Below are positions 46,456-59,600 of a DNA stretch of 64,000 bases, one piece after another; position 1 is the stretch's first letter; each line of letters starts with the position of its first letter. A program made the translations under genes and the position numbers. The notes under the pieces are model-generated. The model saw only the letters and a program-made list of their open reading frames with translations. It was not told the DNA's origin and ran no database searches. Origin of the DNA: Litoditis marina (lineage: Eukaryota; Nematoda; Chromadorea; Rhabditida; Rhabditidae); contig OZ038434.1 of NCBI GenBank assembly GCA_964036275.1, positions 26,023,413 through 26,087,412 of the forward strand, in the 5' to 3' direction.

Positions 46456-49121
46456 CAGAATGTCTACATTTAGAGAACAGCTGACTGAAAAATTGATACA
46501 AAATGCGTTCGTTCAAGCTAGAACGAAACGATGGTTCTTTCTGATGTAAATTCACAAAGTTTGACTATTTTTGAGAAAGGCAAAACATTCCTAGAAAAAA
46601 GTAAAAACACCCTATGTAGTAAAAGCCAAAACTGAATGTTTATTGGACCATTTCAATTATGTGGACAGTATAAACTCGGAGAACCTTTTTAATATTTTAA
46701 TTAACCACTTTAATTTAAAATTTGTTTAAAATTTGTCCAAAAACGTAAATAACCAACGATTTTTTCAATTTCAAATGAAGGGACAACTCAATTACTATAA
46801 AAGGTTGCTCGAGCAATCCCACTACAACATTATAGTTCAAATTATGAATTGAAACTACATGATGTGACACAATAAAACAATAATAAACATAATTGAATTA
46901 AATTTTTGAAAAGTGGCGGCGTCTTTAAAAACAACGCTTGCGCCAGTGAATTGATTGCGCCAGGTAACCCAGCGCAGGCGCATTCTCGGTGTGGTTGCAA
47001 ATTTGCTAGACAAAACGCTCATGGTTGCAAATTTACCAGATTTTTCGACTTTGGTCGCAAATCTGGTAGACACATTGTTTCAGAGTATAGGCTCATTAGG
47101 TTGAATTGACACTTTACTTTATCTGAAATTCGTAAATGTATCTCATGAGCACTTCCCTGCGAGCTCTCATGAGGTCGTCAGAGGTGTTCATGCGTTTCCA
47201 ATAATGATACCATGTGCCCTTCCAGTAAACCACGGTCGCTGTACTTCTCATGTAGTTTGAAAAAAAAGTGCAGGTGCAAAGTATGATTTCTGAAATTTGA
47301 TGCAAAATTTGATTTCTGAGAGTGCAACAATGTTTGATTTTTGATCTTTCGTTGTCTTATGAGAGAGCAGGATAATACTATTCTCTAAACAGATCACTAA
47401 TCTAGATGATTCCCCAATCTTGCAAGCCTATCGCGCACCAAGAATGAATTGATACCACCAAACTCTAGGGCAGGAAATTGTGGGAAAAGTTCGATAATTG
47501 CCGAAAATAACAAAAAAAACGATATTTTGAATAGAAAAATCGAAAGGGAGGGAGATATTGAACTTTTTCCAGTATGGAAAGTGCACGTGTTTACAGTACG
47601 AGTGGGACACGCTGCTAAAAACGAAATTCCAGAATATAATGTAAACTCATAGTAAACTTTGGAAAAATCAGGAAGTGTGCACTGTATCCACGCGTTGTTT
47701 TGAATTCGGGTGTGTTGCACACGTTTTTTTTTCTTTTTTTTCGTGAACTTAATTCCCAAGAAAACCATTTTTATCAAACTTCCTTCCTCCCATCCTGTAA
47801 TTTTTCCCAGAGAATTGGCAATATGTGAGGAAGAGCCGGGCCACATATGTTATTTATGATATTACTACACAAAGACGCCATATTTCTTTCTCACTCTCTT
47901 TCTCCAACCCTCTCTCCCTCTTTCTGTAACTCTTTCTTCCTCAAGTCTAACGACTGGTCTTTTGTTCTTATTTCAATTTCATTCGATCAGAATTATTATT
48001 GTAGTTTATATTATTATTTTTATTACTACTATTATTATTATTATTATTAATATCATTATTATTATATTTCGATTTGATCCGAAATCAAACGCTTCACACA
48101 TACAAAACTATCTGTAAGGTTTTTCCTCTCGAGTTTATCAGATTTTGACTTGAAATGTGTAAACTTAGTATAATATATCCAAACCAGTAATGATCTTATA
48201 CCATCCTATTTCGAAAAAGAAAACAAGTTGACATTTGTTCAAAATACAAAAAAATCAGCCCGGAATTTTTAAATGTGTACGGGAGACCCCTAGAAGAAAA
48301 ATCTAATGGACAAACTTGGAACAAAAAGTATTCAATCCCTCATACCATTTCGTATTTTAGCTCGGGGGTTCGATTCCGTGTCAAAACACTATTGTTGCCA
48401 ATTTGTCTTCCATTGGGGTTTTCTTTGCAACTCGTATGATTGTGTTGTGCAAAATTTAATTCTGTTCCCCGTCTGAAAACATATCTTCCCTGTTAATTAC
48501 GTCTAAAAATACGCCCATTTCCCCATTTGAAAAAAGAAAACAAGTTGACAACTAGCCGGCTAGTTATCGATTGTTTTCGGGTGAAAACAACACAGCCACA
48601 ATCGCAATCGTGTCACAGTATTTCGTAATTTGCTACTTTGTAAACAATGAAACTAAAAAAACGATTTAAAATAGTAACCAAGGTGTTGCTTATTCACGGT
48701 GAAATACATCAATGGTGTCTATTATAGTTATAAACGGTTTGTAAACAAGCAAAAGTAGTAAACAAACTATTTGTTACACGTGAAACACAGAACGACAAAC
48801 ATTATCTTTGTAAACGTTTCGTTAATTTCACTTGAATACGTGAAACATATTAAGGAATACGTTTCTTGATATTGAGCAAAATAAAAGCGTTTGTTCGCGA
48901 TTCTGAGTCATTTCTAGAACCAATCACACGTTCTATAAAAAAAAGGAAAGATAAGACAATGCAATCATTATATAAACTGTTCGATAACTATCAAGATACT
49001 TTTGTTTCACGGAAGCTCAAACTTTACATAATAATTATTATACTACAATGAATGTTCCGTTCATTATTTTGGAGATGTAGCGTTCGCTGATTCCGAAGCA
49101 AGCTTATACCGTGCATGTTGC

Positions 49122-49356
49122 TATAATCTTTTCCATTCCTACTGAGACTCCTACAGTAGGATTTCAAAATTGCCAAGCCGTTTTGCTCACTTATTTTCGA
49201 TCAAAGAGGTTGAGGATTTCCGTACCTCATTCTCCTTCTCAGGTAGACTAAGTATACGAGAGCATTTTCCATGAACTACATTTTCAGCTTCATAACAGCC
49301 TTTGGAAAGTTTGTAAGGTTACTGTAGGAGTCTCAGTTGGAATGGTGGGAACTATA
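49122..49356 (+). mobile_element. 235-bp TATAG...CTATA MITE, copy 4
   Basis: Starts TATAATCTTTTCC and ends GGGAACTATA, with CCATTCCTACTGAGACTCCT termini. Collinear with 11691-11925 throughout. A fragment of the right end is near 55245-55290. Confidence 0.8.
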
Positions 49357-49534
49357 AACCCGCTGTGTTTGTAGTTGATCCCGTTGCTTTTCGGTCGAAA
49401 TTTCTAAATTACGGTGTGTATTAATATCAAACTACAACTAATCAAACTACAAGATTGTTCTTTTCTAATCCCTATATAAGAGATGTGACCCAGCTAAGAT
49501 AATGTTGATTGTACATTGATTCGAAGGAATAGAC

Positions 49535-50440
49535 AATGATTATTATTATTATCGATTATTTTGATTGTCATTTTCTAAAATTGAGTCATATTTCGCCCCC
49601 TCACACCGGAAAAAAACTAATCTGACTCACCTAGAACCAATCACGACTTATTTAAATTGAAAAAAGAAAATAAATCATTATTATTATTATTAAGCCCATG
49701 TATCTTGTATTTATATTTGGCCATCAGTATTGTCCTACAAACTTCCTGGTACAATCATCGTTTCAATTGTGCAGTACTGCAACTGCAACAATGCGTATTA
49801 TACAATCAGCGCGTGACAGAGTAAACAATACTCTACATTTTATTCTTTCTCCCAAATCTACAATCATAGTTTGTAGTGCCACATATACCAATGTGAAAAG
49901 ACACGTGTTCAATCGCGAATTAACATTCTATTCTATTCTATTCTATTCTATCTGAAATTTGAGTGGGATCATCTGTATAGGGTTCAATCCTACAAACCAA
50001 ATCTTAATGCTGTGTTTTGTCTTGACCCTATGTGTTGTAGTTTGAACTCTTTGCTTCCCGAAACCCCTAAATAATGGTCTGTATGTGATAAAACTACATC
50101 TAGGATTTTCCTAAGTTCACATGATGAATAGTTTTCTACGATAAATGTTGCGTTCATTATATAGGTGATGTAATCTAGCGAATATCGACTATTTTCATTG
50201 ACACATGCTAAAATGAGTCATATTTCGCCCCCTGCATCGGAAAAACAGAAAACCTGAGAGGGTCGTTTTTAGTTTGATCCCGTTGTTTTTCAGTCAAAAT
50301 TAATTATGGTGTGTATGAGCTCAAACTACAACTAAGATCTAATCACTTCTTATGTAAGTTATGTAATCTAGCGAATATCGATCATTTTGATTGACAGCTG
50401 AAAATGAGTCATTTTTCGCCCCCTCGCTGGAAAAAACACA
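49535..50440 (+). repeat. three direct copies of an about 85-bp repeat
   Basis: Copies at about 49540-49612, 50160-50262 and 50355-50440 share a TCGA-T-ATTTTGATTGACA stretch, AATGAGTCATATTTCGCCCC and GGAAAAA. They are spaced irregularly and separated by 'gtagtttgatcccg' words. Confidence 0.65.
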
Positions 50441-50494
50441 GAACTGCTTGCTGTTTACACTACATTTAGCGGCGACGGGCGCATGTACGTCTTT

Positions 50495-50900
50495 TACACT
50501 TTAATTTGGTCATGAGACCGTTGTTTTCCACTTAAAATATCCGTTTCTCTGTTCAGAATGTAGAATTATCTTGTTTTGTCTGCGTCTCTCGATTACACAC
50601 GCTATTTCGCTTTAGATTTTAAACTAAAAATTTATGTCGTTTACACTTTAATTTGGTCAAGAGACGTTGTTTTCAACTAAAATTATCGTTTTCTTCGTTC
50701 TAAGTTTACAAATATCTTATTATCTCTGCGTCTCTCCATTCTCCACGCTCTTTCTCTCTACGTTCTGAACCAAAAGTAACTGGTTCTACACAATTTGGTC
50801 ATGAGATTGGTGCTGTTCTCAATTTAATTTTTTTCGTTCTAAAATTAGCAATTTCTTATTATTTCTGCGTCTATTCATTACACACGCTCTCTCTCTCTCT
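50495..50900 (+). repeat. three tandem about 130-bp units upstream of the MARVEL gene
   Basis: Each unit runs from CAATTTGGTCATGAGA or 'ttaatttggtca' through 'ttcgttct' and 'atcttatt' to CTGCGTCTCTC and a CT-rich end. The last unit ends about 230 bases before the MARVEL start codon. Confidence 0.6.
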
Positions 50901-51122
50901 CTCTATTTTTATATCTCCAAATTGAAAATTGAAAATTGAACCTATTGCGAAAACTAAAGTTTCCTCTATCACAGTTCTCAGATATATTACATATCAAAAA
51001 GTCAGTGAATAACATAACAATGAAAACGTTTTCTCATAAAAAATATGAGAAAGTTGAATCTCACATTTCCGCCTCTCATTTGTTTGTGTTTTCACATTTT
51101 GTAGTTTGTAGTCTGATCCGAG

Positions 51123-54100
51123 ATGCCGACCTACGTGACCACCACTACCACCAGAAGAACCTACACCACTGCCGGCGGAAGTGGAGGGTGAGTTATGATT
51201 ATTATAATTATAATTACAACTATAATATTTTATTGATAGTGATACTAGTAATGATAATAACAATAATGAGAGTTATGATTATTGAGTGAATAATGTATTT
51301 TATAACTGAGTTACAACACTTTTCCCGTGTTCAACACTTCATTATTTCATCTTTATTGTTTCGCTAGTTACTCGAATCTGTCTGTTGATTAGTAACAACA
51401 GCATTCTGTCCAAATTAGCCAGCCAGTAGAGCAACTTTACAAATATTTTAAATAACATGGTCTTATACTATCCCCCCCCCCCTGATGCTTTGTTCCCGTA
51501 TCCAATAACAGCTTCCCACACCCCACACTGCGTCAGCATAAACAAATATCACTCTTACAAGTAGTTTAGTTGTAAAGTCTTTAAGGTTAAAGTAATTTTA
51601 AGGTTTGGGTCAACAACGTATACCAACAATGTATGGACCATTTCATTTTGGAAATGTTCCCCCCCTTTTCCCCGATGCTTTGTTCCCATATCTCCAGCTC
51701 TGCCACACCATTCTGACATTAATAACGGTCCATTTCATTTTGGAAATGTTCCAATTATTCGCGCTTGTTTACACCAACAGCCGCTATTTTAGTATGGGAA
51801 ACGATGTCGAAAACACATGCTCGGCCTCGGCGAGAGAGTGTGTAGGTCAGAGAGACGCAGACTGTCTGCGGTCTCATGTTAATCGCACGAAATTGGCGCC
51901 AATGATTCTAAGTATTTCAGTATGGGAAACGCAGACGAAAACACATCCGCAATGCAATTATGTTTGAACCGCTAACCAAAACAATTCTTTATATTATTCG
52001 ACAACAAATGAATTTTATATTGCAGAACAATTGAAAACTGGTTTGTCCTGTATCAATAATGTATAATGTAGCAGATGATTACTTGGTAAATCAATTCATT
52101 TTCGATTCAGTCGTTTTGAGTCATTTCGCGAGATGAAACATTTTGTTGCTAACGGGAACGATGTTCAACTATAGACACTAGACTAGTAACAATTCTGTGT
52201 ATAGTGGTTTTGATTTATTTATTTACATGCAAGCATGTGATATACAAGAGGAGAACAAAAATGTGACGGTAGGATATAAAAAACATTCAAAAGCGGAAAA
52301 GTGTCGGAAATACAACATCATTTGGTAATCACAGTAAATGAAAAGTAAACAATATGACAGTACTGATAAAACAAATCACACAGGGAATAATTTGGGCCTA
52401 TCTCACAGGATTAACAAAAAACAGTAGAAGTCTCATTCAAATGCATTCACTAAAGAATCCGTCCCGCTTTAATTTTGACCTTTTAGTTAATAGTCTGACC
52501 ATATGGCAAATTAAAAACCATTATCAAAAAAATATACTTTCATATCCCTATCTTGCTTCGTTTTCTCAGAAAACCGACTTACGTAATGACACCGATAGGG
52601 GAGTTGCGTACGGGGTATGCTTAAAATAGCCTATAGAAATGCAAAACTAATTTTAAAACACTCTGTCACATGCAACTACACAATTAGCAACTAAAAAATG
52701 GAAATAAATCTGGATATAAATGAACCAAGACAAATTGCGTCACCATGAAAATGTTCATGCCCCATTTTTTATTGCTTGACGTTATGCAAATTTTACAAAT
52801 TTTTAATCGGAAAGTTTTTCCATGGTCTATTGGAAACCATTAAGAAACTTTTTTGAGCTTTTTAAATTTTCCGTGGAACTCAAATTATAGCGGAACGGTT
52901 TCTTTGAAGTGCTTTTTTGCGGCAGATAACGACATCGGTATTTTGGAGTTCTTGCTCGATTTCAAGTAGTTGGAACTCGATACACGCGATAGTTTAAGTT
53001 TTCAAACTATGGCGTGTATCGAGTTCCAACTACTTGAAATCGAGCAAGAAGTCCAAAATACCAATGTCGTTATCTGCCGCAAAAAAAGCACTTTTTTTTT
53101 GAACCGAAACGCAACTTGATCAAACTACAAACACAGCGGGGCAGGCCAACTTACACCGTGCAGATTTGCTTTGAACAGCGAACCCTCTAATGAAATAATT
53201 CTAAACGGTTTTTTTTGGATTCTAGACTATAGTCGTCGCCAAACGAAATATCGAGGTACACTATATATCTCAATTTACGATGTGTACGAACACATATCTC
53301 CTTCTTCAGAGTTGCTAGCTTGAGCCACGTTGGTGTAATGGTTAGCATCGGCGCCTGCCAAACGTTTTGGCCCGGTTCGAGTCTCACAGGAGACGGCGAT
53401 TTTATAAATTTGGCACCGACTATAAAGTTGTTATCGTAGGCGTAGCTTTCAATTTTTGAATTCTGGGCTATGAAGATGTAAGTTTCGCTCTAGAAGTATG
53501 AAATAACTTGCCGTTGGTGTGGTGGCTAATGTTCACGCGAGCAAAGTTTCGTCTCTGGTTCCCACCAGTCGGTGGACAATTTATACCCTCCTCGGCACCC
53601 TCTCTGGCAGAAAAGTATCCATTAGTGTCATTCTGTAGCAAAAACGCATCATTTTGTCACAAAACACAGAAGGGAGTCAATGATACAGTATGCATGTGTG
53701 TTTCTTTTCTATCAAATAACGACGTTCCTTCTTTTCTTTGGCTATTGTTCGAGTTGATACGAAATACCGGTTACACACCGTTAGTCAGTCAAATGTTTCA
53801 CTGGAATGTGGGGTCGTGAGTCATGCAATTAGTTTCGAAACACTTTATTCAACACTGGATTAATCATCGAAAGAAACTTCGAAACCCTTGGTATACGGAG
53901 CTTCTATAGTTGCTTTCTCAGACAATTCCCTGCCAATTAGCAAGCAACTTTTGTAACTGCCTCGACGAGATAGTGTTCAGATTAGAGAGACGCAGAGTGT
54001 ATTAGCCCGTCTGCGGTCTCATTGATCTGCATGCTCTCTCTCTCGCTTTTGTCGTCTCATTCGCACTGAAGCTTTGGCAGCTTGCCAATGAAATTTCCGA

Positions 54101-54259
54101 TGAATGTTTTTCACAGAACACTCTGTTCAGCCTCAGTAGTCTCACGTGATATCGGTACAGGGTTTGGATCCCTCGCGAGGTAGAAAGAGCGGAAAGAGAG
54201 AGAGAGAAGGAAGGAAGGAGAGAGAGAGGGAGATAAAGAAAGATAAAGCGAGAGGGAGG

Positions 54260-54300
<41 letters not shown>

Positions 54301-54445
54301 GTAAAAACAAAGAGGTAGCACATGATGCTATTCTCATTTTTTTTAACCACTGCGAAAGTAAAAAGTTTCCATCCAGTGCTCTCCCAGGCCCATTAATCCA
54401 ATATGTCCCACCCTGCAAACACATGTTCTACATCTTTGTTTATCT

Positions 54446-54476
<31 letters not shown>

Positions 54477-56603
54477 ATCCCGTCTTTCTCTTTCTCTCTC
54501 CTCTCTTTCTCTCTCTCCCCCTCTGTGTGTTTCTCTACTTCTATCTCTCTCTTTCTCTTTTCCTCTCTCTCTTTCTCTTTCCCTCTCTTCCTCTTTCTCT
54601 CGCTCTCTCTCTTCGGTCACAGCTCAACCACGCCCTTCCTCTACTTACAAAGAGAGAGAGAATCCAAACTCCCCAAATAACCTTGAATTCTCCGCAACAA
54701 TTTTTCCCTGTTTACGTTTTTCACCACATTTTGACCTTGTGTTCATCATGTGATACAAAATAACACAAAACTTTATGTGCAATCGGAACTAGTTTGTTTC
54801 TCTTTGTGGCATTTGGGCGCATAACTTCCATATCTCTTTCACAATTTAATTCGTTCCTGATCATAGCTGCCGCCCGTAGAAAAGCACGGGGAGTACTGTA
54901 GGCAACACTTTCTGCTGTGTGTGCAATAACGACTTTATTATTTCTTAGAGTTCGATCTCAATACAGGCCATTATACACGAACTTTGACCGGAAATCGACA
55001 AGATCAAACTACAAACACCGTGGGATAGGGAACATACACTGTATCTGTATAGTTCCGGTCATTCTCACTGAGACTTGGCAGCGTGCCAATGAATATTCAA
55101 GACTATTTTTCGCCACTTTGAGGTTTTTTTCAAAAAAACACCAAATCTCTGTTAGTGTTTCTTCAGTTCCAGAAAAACACGAAAATTGAAAAAGTTTCTA
55201 AGTTACTTATGTTTGCTCGGAGAAATAGTCATCCGAAAATTTTGGAACGATGCCAATGGGTCTCAGTGGGAATGAAACGAACTATATAGCTTTCGGCAAA
55301 GCGAAGTTTGTCTCAGTTTCTGCTGTTCTTTCTCTTTGAAGTACTGTAGTTATCAAGTGTTTGTATAGAATATAATATAATAGATTTATTCGCGATTCAA
55401 CACCTGACTTTCCACATTGTTGGTTGTGGCCCTCCGATTGGACGGTGTATTGGTTAGCACATCTGCCTTGTAAATTTTGAGGCCGGTTCCAGTCCTGAGC
55501 CCGTATGCATAAAACATCCCTGGCCGGGTTGGGATGCTATCCCGAGCTGAATTGGGCGGGAAACAGCTCGGGATAGCATCCCAACCCGGCCCGGGATGTT
55601 TCATGCATACGGCCTCTGGTTGTCGCAAAATATTGTTCGATTGTGACAAAGTGGTTGTTCTCTAATGCAAATCATAGTGATTCAATAGGATTAAAAAAGA
55701 AAACTGGAGTTTGGCTTTGACCTATTTTGTTTAGTAGTAACTTGATCAGTCATACCTCTTACACATCATACCCTTTGGATACCGTATACTTAGTAGTTCA
55801 ATTTCATACTACACTCACACAGCAGAATAAAACACAATGCCGACTTGACCTATTAGTCTTAGTGCTACCCTTATACAGCAACTTTTCGAAATTACTTTTC
55901 TACCGTACCCTCGCAACGTGATTCATGCAGTTGATATTTCCGTGTACATTCACTAGTCAAGTGTAGGTCCTTGGCGGTTTGTATTTGTCACCGATTGGTC
56001 AGCGCGTACTTGCGTACAGATGACAATACCTCACGCCTACTTCAAAAGTCGAGGGTCACTTCTGAATTTCCGCAGTCGAGTTACACGTAACACGTAAAAA
56101 CACTAGTGAACACTTTAGCGCCAGGAGACTTCCATTATAGGGTTCTCTCTTTTCAAAGCAATTCTATACGTTGTGTGTGGCTCTATTCTGCTGTGCTTTT
56201 ATAGTCTTTGCCAACGAGACGGCGGGAGAGTACTGTACATCTCACTTTCCGCTGTGTACGCACACATGACTTCGATTCCAAACCTTGCCCGTTATGTGTT
56301 CTAATAGCACAGTGGTTAGCGCTCTGCTACGAAACTTTTGCTCGCAGGTTCAATTCCGGCGAGAGACAGAAATTTATAAATTTGGCACTGACTATAGTTG
56401 ATCCCGCGTGTTTCAAGATCGAACTACAGACTCTCAATTTTTTGTATCATGATCTTTGAACTTTGACTTTTCCACATTCTAATACCAGGACTATATTTCA
56501 CTTCTTTTTTTGCTCAATACAACCTCGTTGCAGTACATATTAGATTCCATCTATCACGATACTCTAAACTACTCGGATAGGTCATGTACAACTTGCAATT
56601 GCG

Positions 56604-56653
<50 letters not shown>

Positions 56654-59600
56654 GATGGAGAGAGATAGAGAGAGAAAGGGATGGAGAGAGATAGAGAGGT
56701 ACAGCAAGAGAATAGGGAGGTTGGAGAGAATTAGAGAAAGAGACAAACAGCTGGTGTTTTATAGGGAAAACAACAACAGAAACGCCCCCATGAGACTCGT
56801 GTTTATATCACAATCAACTCTCCGAGGCGGCTGCTTTTTGACTCACATGATCTCTCTCTCTTTCTCCCTTACTCCCTCTTTTGCTCTCTCTTTCTCTGCC
56901 CCTCCCCTCTCGTTCTCTCTACCTCTCTCTCTCTCCCTCCCTCTTTACTTCTCTACTTCTTTGCCTCTCTCACCCCCCCCCTCTCTCTCTCTCCCTTTCT
57001 CTCTCTTTCTCTCTCTCTCTTTCTCTTTCTCTTCTCCCAATAACTTTTATCGCTACTGCCATTTCAAACAAAATTTGTCCGCCAAGGTAGAAAACTTCAA
57101 CTCTCTATGCTGAAAACCGGTTCCCGTACCAAAACAATTACATCTCCACCACAACACATAGCTGTAGGTTAGTAAAAGGGACGAATATTACTGTATTTGT
57201 AAATTTCTGATGTGTCTAACACATAGTTGTTGGATAGGAAGGGGGTGAAAGATTACTGTATACCCAAATTTCGGCTGTGTCTTTCGTAGTTGGTTAGTTA
57301 GGAAAGGGGCGAAACATTACTGTATACCTACTTTTTGCTGTGTCCAGATAAGTTTCGGCCAAAGTACGATAATTTTTCCTACCACGACACATAGTTGTCG
57401 GTCGAGAAAGCAGTGAAAGATTACTGTCTACACAAATTTGCGCTGTGTCCAGCCTTTTCATCGAGTTGCGACAATTTGTAGTGGTCGCGCGTTGTGTTCT
57501 TTGTAGTTGTTGGTTGAAGAATGGCAGAAGAGTACTGTATATTCAAATTTGCGCTGTGTCCTGATAAAATTGGTCCAAATTGCGATAATCTTGTCGTCTA
57601 GAGCGAGGGTCGGGTATTTTTTGTAGTTTGAACTGACTATAGCGCATGACCAGTGTAGATAACCCTTTTACACAGCAGAATTTTCGAACTCTCGATTACG
57701 GAACTCTCGATTAGGTTCAAATATCACAACAGAATAAAACTGCGCAACTTTTTTGAAAACCTCGAACCAAGCTGTAATTTCATTAAATTTGTATTGGTAA
57801 CTTCACATAATAATCATGGATTTCTATTTTTAATTCCCAATTCACGACACAGACGAAAGTTTCGAACATTAGACGATCGTTGGCGCCTGACTGTGCTGTT
57901 GTTTACGTGCCGTTGGTTGCATGACCGGCTGGCCTCTCTGGCACCTCTCGGTCTGACACACTTTCTCGTTGGATTGTCTGCGCCCTCTCAAACCGCCGCA
58001 CTGTCTCGTGACTTGTAGTTGTCTGCCCCTCTCCGTCCACCACACTGTCTCTTTCAACTCCACCGTCTGCGCCTCTTTCTTCCTCACACTGTCTCGCCTT
58101 GTTTGTCTGCGCCCTCTTACACCGCCACACTGTCTCGACTTGTTGACAACTAAAAGCGAGACAGTAGTATTTCAAAATGAAAACAGTAGTAATGAGTTTG
58201 TCCAACTCTGGAGCGGTCGTCTGACTTTACTTTTGTATAATTAAACATTTATACTTTAATTTGCAGCAAGTTCAAGTAAAACCCGTGAATCAGATGAAAG
58301 TCTGCGTTTCTTCTTTCAGGATAGTCCCTCCGCGCACTCTAACCGCCTTATCGCCACAGTTTTTGTAGTTTAAAGTCTTCAATCGCGCGCAGCGCGAAGC
58401 GCTGTGCGAGATTTGTCTTTGGTCCGGCTAATGCGCGCCTCCGTTTTTTTAGTTTTCCCATAAAAAGGCTGAAATTTGCAAAACAGAACTTTTACAAATT
58501 GGGGAAGTTTCTACAGCATATTTGCAGAGTGTGCCCCAAATTTTATCGAAATCGGTTGAGTTTGAGCCAAGTTATGAAGTTTTCGCTTCATCAAGAGCGC
58601 CAACTTCCGTCGTGTGTGGGTGGGTGGGTGGGTGGTGGGTGGGTGGGACACGGCCTTACGGCCACAACACAAACTGCTGTTTTTTTATTTGTCTGTGTGA
58701 ATCCTTACCACCGAGTGCCGGAAAAACCCTAGGAACGGTGGTTTGCCTAAGCCTAAGCCTTAAATCAGAAGTGAAGTCAACATTTATGTGAAATAATCAA
58801 ACTAAGCAATCATTTGATGAAGAAAATTAAAATGATGAACCCAATAGGTTGCGAAATATTCACACAGATGAATAAAAAACAGCAGTTTGTGTTGTAGACG
58901 TAGTGTCAGGTGGTGGGTGGGTGGGTGGGTTGTGACAAGGGAAAATTCCCAGTTTAAGGGTTTCTACTGAATCGATTTCGTTGAAAATTGTGGAAGACAT
59001 GTGATACCTACTCAAACCCTGGCGGACCAAAAAAAAATTAGGAAAAAATTGTTTTTGTCAAAGTTATAGACGTTTTCGGAGTGTGTAATCGTGATAAGGG
59101 AAAATTTCCAGTTTAAGGGTTTCTACTGAATCGATTTTGTTGAAAATTGTGGAAGACATGTGATACCTACTCAAACCCTGGCGGACCAAAAAAAATTTGC
59201 AAAAAAAATTGTTTTAACCAAAGTTATAGAGATTTTTCGAAAAGTGTCTGCGTCTCTCCATTCAGCACGCTCTCTCACTCTCTCTGTCCGGTCGATAACT
59301 CAAACTGTACTGTAACGCAGAGAAACAATTACCGATTTGCTTGAGAATTGAAATATGATGCCAACGTGCAATTTGTTTGAATATGAAGTATTGTATTTCT
59401 GACGTCCTTCAGGATTCTGGAGACCAGATGACGTCATTTTTGAAAAGTGCAAAGTTGACGTCACATATATTTCAAATGATGGTAATATCTTAGAAAGGGT
59501 CAACTAACGGTGAAACTCAATCTAAGAGTGATGTATTCTGGGATTCTGACGACCAGATGACGTCATTTTTGAAAATGCAAAGTTGACGTCAGATATATTT

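Larger units (their letters stand above)
40357..51122. other. 10.8 kb without a confirmed gene
   Basis: Mostly repeats. 40515-40640 and 40990-41165 are 'attagtgt...cacggaaa' family copies, and about 41205-41418 is a CTCATGAG MITE. Foldbacks are at 41510-41627, 41718-41887 and 46321-46455. 42021-42076 is CT-rich and 43575-43675 is GA-rich. 45058-45175 is a repeat shared with both large elements (about 3290-3415 and 25612-25735). 45360-45660 holds G/C homopolymers with 'ggtcaaac' words. 42555-42680 and 46985-47090 are inverted relatives. 48000-48065 is (TAT)n. 49122-49356 is a MITE. Two exon-like pieces on the minus strand (43314-43417 and 44617-44735) are listed separately. Confidence 0.5.

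Noticed and set aside
47397..47846. 149-codon minus-strand frame
   Set aside because: Poly-Lys from a T-run and low-complexity Phe/Ser stretches. No homology landmarks or exon borders.
53326..53398. tRNA gene (Gly-like)
   Set aside because: A and B boxes are present, but the T and acceptor stems do not pair, and the shared downstream tail points to a SINE-like element.
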